NCBI GenBank assembly: GCA_024398435.1
Contig: JAKSJD010000003.1
Location: forward strand, 124,001 to 188,000
DNA: 64,000 nt
Reading direction: 5' to 3'
DNA from: Bacteroidaceae bacterium
GTDB taxonomy: Bacteria > Bacteroidota > Bacteroidia > Bacteroidales > Bacteroidaceae
The notes beneath the pieces were generated by a model. The model was not told where the DNA came from. It saw only the letters and a program-made list of their open reading frames with translations, and made no database searches. The position numbers were made by a program, and so were the translations under genes. Positions 61,571-64,000 of this stretch are shown here, piece by piece. Position 1 is the first letter of the stretch. Every line of letters starts with the position of its first letter.

Positions 61571-61936
61571 ATGAAAGATAAACTTACCCGAATTCTTTCC
61601 ATCGCCATTGCAGTGATGGGAGTTGTACATATCGTTGCTACTTTCACCCCTTTGATTGGAATTGACCAATTGCCGGAGACAAAGCAAAATGCAATGACTT
61701 ACATGAGTCTTATGTGTGGAGCTATGCTGATAGTGTGCGGTTTGCTTATCAGCATGTTACACGGAAAACTGAAAGCTCATTCGTTCCTTCGTATGCCATA
61801 CATGATAATTCTTGTGGCATTGCTTGCCGATGGAATATCAGCTGTGGCCTTCATGTTCCACAATCCATTTGCCTGGGCATTGTTCATCCTGATTCTGTGC
61901 CTTGTCATCAATCATTTCATCAAGAATAGGAAGTAG
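61571..61936 (+). CDS. Small membrane protein, four helices
   Basis: A 121-residue inner-membrane protein with four hydrophobic segments (about 8-28, 42-62, 75-93 and 97-116) and positively charged ends (MKDKLTR, FIKNRK). Not recognised. It ends with a good terminator. Confidence 0.75.
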   Translation: MKDKLTRILSIAIAVMGVVHIVATFTPLIGIDQLPETKQNAMTYMSLMCGAMLIVCGLLISMLHGKLKAHSFLRMPYMIILVALLADGISAVAFMFHNPFAWALFILILCLVINHFIKNRK

Positions 61937-61978
61937 AAAACATAAACTGCATTAAGATTAAATAATTGCAGAATAAAC

Positions 61979-62017
61979 AAGGGACTTGGTGCGATGACCG
62001 AGTCCCTTATAGCTTTT
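61979..62017. terminator. Terminator between convergent genes
   Basis: Stem aagggactTGGt with agtccctt (8 bp plus inner GG/CC pairs), followed by atagcttttt. It separates the small membrane protein gene from the Sel1 gene. Confidence 0.8.
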
Positions 62018-62026
62018 TATTGGATT

Positions 62027-62704
62027 TTATCCTTGAAGTTTGTCGTATCCAGTTATGCCTAATTCTTTCAGGGATTGGATGGCTGGGTCGTAACCGCCTT
62101 CGGCTGACTGCCTCCACAATTCAATGGCTTTTTCCTTGTTCTTCTCTACGCCTTGACCATTGAAATAGCAGAGTCCCAATCGGTATTTTATTCTCATATG
62201 ACCTCCCAAACTCATCATTGCTGCGGGGTCGCTCTTCTCGATAATCTGTGTGTACAACTTGATGGCTTCTCCGTAGTCCTGCTTCACGCCACGGCCGTCG
62301 TAGTACATATCGGCTAAGCATGCCTGGCAGTCGGCATCGCCTTTCTCTGCACCTTTGGCGTACCACTTGGCGGCTTCGGCTGGGGCCTTGGTTTCGTACA
62401 GTGTGCCTAACCTCAGTATGGATGCTTCATCTCCTCGTTCAGCTGCCTTAGTGTACCATTCAATAGCTTTCTGTTCGTCTTTCTCCACGCCTCTGCCGTT
62501 GATGTATGCCTGACCTAAATTGAACATGGCTGGAATGTTTCCTTTTTCGGCTGCCTTGGCATAGAGTTCCGCTGCCTTGGCTGGGGCATCGTAATGGTAC
62601 TTGCAACCTTCTGTAAATAGTTGTCTTGCTGTCTTGTCTGCGCATGATGTGAGTGACATCGCTCCGATGCACATCATGATGATTGAATAAAAAGTTTTCT
62701 TCAT
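62027..62704 (-). CDS. Sel1-repeat lipoprotein
   Basis: A 225-residue lipoprotein (Cys21 in SLTSCADKT) with about five Sel1/TPR repeats: APAKAAELYAKAAEKGNIPA, DEQKAIEWYTKAAERGD, APAEAAKWYAKGAEKGD, DYGEAIKLYTQIIEKSD and NKEKAIELWRQSAEGGYD. Sel1 proteins are adaptors. It lies just downstream of the GH97 gene, 20 nt away. Confidence 0.9.
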   Translation of the reverse strand: MKKTFYSIIMMCIGAMSLTSCADKTARQLFTEGCKYHYDAPAKAAELYAKAAEKGNIPAMFNLGQAYINGRGVEKDEQKAIEWYTKAAERGDEASILRLGTLYETKAPAEAAKWYAKGAEKGDADCQACLADMYYDGRGVKQDYGEAIKLYTQIIEKSDPAAMMSLGGHMRIKYRLGLCYFNGQGVEKNKEKAIELWRQSAEGGYDPAIQSLKELGITGYDKLQG

Positions 62705-62724
62705 AAATTAATAAATTATTTGGT

Positions 62725-64000
62725 TTACATATTAACAACGATAACGAATCCTCCGCGTGGACGCATATTGATTGACTGGGCAGAACTTGACTTGATTGTA
62801 GCTTCTCCTATGGCAAATCCACGAGTCTTGTCGGGGTCTTGGAGTGTACCGTCAGCTTCTACATCGAAGAACATGGTTGCTTTTGCCTTGCTCTTGCTGA
62901 GGAAACTCCAGTCGATGCGTGTGCTCTGCTGGGTATTCAGTCCGTTGATGCCGGCTACATACCATGTGTTGCCACTGCGACGGGCAATTACTGCATAGCG
63001 ACCTGGATATCCGTCGATGAACTTGATGTCGTCCCATGCTGCTGGAAGGTGGGTTAGATAGTCCTGCACTGCCTTTGGCTGACTGAGATAACTTTCTGGT
63101 TTGTCGGCAAGATGCTGAATGCCTGATTCGAAGAGGGCAGTGAGGGCGAGTTCGTGGGCATCGGTTGTGATGTGTGGGAACTGTGAATCGGAGAAGGTAC
63201 AAGGGGTGTAGTCCATCGGACCTACTACATTGCGTGTGAACGGAAGTGTGGCGTTGTGGGCTGCTGCCTGGTTGGTGAGCTGCGGTCCGTTGTTGTACCA
63301 TTCTGCTCCGAGTACGCCTTCAGTCGATACGAGGTTAGGGTAGGTGCGGCGCCATCCACGTGGGAGCGGTGCTCCGTGGAGGTTGACGAGGATATGGTGC
63401 TTCGCTGCATCGCGGAGGATGTCTTGGCAATAGCGCATGACTTCTTCCTTATCGCCTGCGAAGAAATCGATTTTCACTCCTGCAATGCCCTTCGACTCGA
63501 GCATCGAGAATTCGTTCTCTCGCGACTCTGGAGTGTTGAGCTTGAACTGAGGACCGTTGGCATCTGCAATCCAAGCGGTTGATGAGTTGTACCAAAGAAG
63601 GAGTTTCACTCCCTGCTGATTGGCATAGTTGATGGCATCGTCGATGTTTCCACCGTTGTGCATAATGTCCCATTCCCAGTCGATGAGTGTGTACTTGAGA
63701 TTGAGAGTCTTTGCCATGTCAATGTATTGAGTGACAATCTTATAATCCTGCGAACCGTGGTTGTATGCCCAATAAATCCATGATGCCACACCTGGCTTAA
63801 CCCAACTGAAGTCGCCGGTCTGGTTTGGAGCGGATGAGTCTTCAATGAGGGTGGATTCAACAACATCAGCCAATGTGCCGATGATGCCGACGCGCCATGA
63901 AGTGTGCCAACTGCCTGTAAGAGCAACCTTGTTTTCTGCTTGAACTACCTTGTAGAGATTCTTGCCACCGGCATTGTCAATCCACATGGCAGACTGATTG
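62725..64000 (-). CDS. GH97 family alpha-glycosidase (5' end beyond the window)
   Basis: Partial: the frame is open to the window edge (NQSAM before the first visible Met). The visible 425 residues are the catalytic barrel and C-terminal domain of GH97: VKPGVASWIYWAYNHGSQD, LIDWEWDI, GVKIDFFAGD, LHGAPLPRGWRRTYPNLVST and EGVLGAEWYNN. GH97 enzymes are calcium-dependent; the Asp of GVKIDFF is in the place of the nucleophile of retaining alpha-galactosidase members, whereas the SusB-type inverting enzymes differ there. So an alpha-galactosidase role is possible. The N-terminal beta-sandwich and signal peptide should lie off-window. Confidence 0.88.
   Translation of the reverse strand, partial: NQSAMWIDNAGGKNLYKVVQAENKVALTGSWHTSWRVGIIGTLADVVESTLIEDSSAPNQTGDFSWVKPGVASWIYWAYNHGSQDYKIVTQYIDMAKTLNLKYTLIDWEWDIMHNGGNIDDAINYANQQGVKLLLWYNSSTAWIADANGPQFKLNTPESRENEFSMLESKGIAGVKIDFFAGDKEEVMRYCQDILRDAAKHHILVNLHGAPLPRGWRRTYPNLVSTEGVLGAEWYNNGPQLTNQAAAHNATLPFTRNVVGPMDYTPCTFSDSQFPHITTDAHELALTALFESGIQHLADKPESYLSQPKAVQDYLTHLPAAWDDIKFIDGYPGRYAVIARRSGNTWYVAGINGLNTQQSTRIDWSFLSKSKAKATMFFDVEADGTLQDPDKTRGFAIGEATIKSSSAQSINMRPRGGFVIVVNM

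Overview
The window reads as a chromosomal segment from a member of the Bacteroidota, most likely the order Bacteroidales and close to Prevotella. Supporting signs are the promoters of the TTTG-N19-TAnnTTTG type, a PUR/DUF3276 protein, a DUF5606 protein, a YbbR-like protein, a fused FeoA-FeoB iron transporter, a BtuG-like surface lipoprotein beside BtuB, type IX-like C-terminal sorting motifs, and many lipoproteins. No rRNA, tRNA, CRISPR array, insertion sequence or prophage was seen. Assignments rest on reading the sequence and remembered family motifs; no search was run.

Layout. 0-9.6 kb is a minus-strand block: secG, lptE and a sigma-54 activator; an MBL hydrolase and rsmG; a membrane-anchored unknown; ccsA overlapped by a Rid-family gene; and the iron operon feoAB plus a small Cys-rich membrane protein. 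A gene-free stretch (9.6-10.5 kb) holds a palindrome and a MITE-like inverted repeat. 10.5-18.4 kb carries an outer-membrane barrel protein, a GH127-type arabinofuranosidase and a GH30 galactanase, a set that fits type II arabinogalactan breakdown. 18.7-26.7 kb is housekeeping: gyrA, a TPR protein, the PUR protein, nusB, yajC, ybbR, coaE, DUF5606. EttA and a NUC1-type nuclease lipoprotein follow on the minus strand.

29.6-36.6 kb is the accessory part: 1.7 kb of repeats and hairpins, an exact copy of the feoAB promoter driving a probable structured RNA with its own terminator, then an AT-rich gene of unknown function, a 1,247-residue BACON/beta-helix surface protein, and a 52-residue protein. 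From 36.6 to 42.3 kb (minus) come a TIGR02757 protein, an NAD synthetase whose glutaminase Cys is replaced by Gly, a CotH protein with a Met/Gly/Pro-rich tail, and a GTPase. 42.6-49.4 kb (plus) holds dnaX, a DivIC/FtsB protein, purB, a pseudouridine synthase with thirteen 8-residue repeats, and asnS. 49.7-53.0 kb is a deoxy-sugar oxidation operon. 53.0-59.5 kb (minus) has a GH25 lysozyme and a cobalamin-riboswitch-controlled btuB-btuG-btuF-btuC set without the ATPase. The end carries a GH43 enzyme, small envelope proteins, a Sel1 lipoprotein and a GH97 enzyme cut by the window edge.

Short dispersed repeats tie the non-coding parts together: a 22-nt-period repeat (three loci), CTGCATY heptamers (three loci), C-rich/G-rich hairpins (five loci), a CTGACAGG cluster, and a shared 64-nt element upstream of the duplicated promoter.
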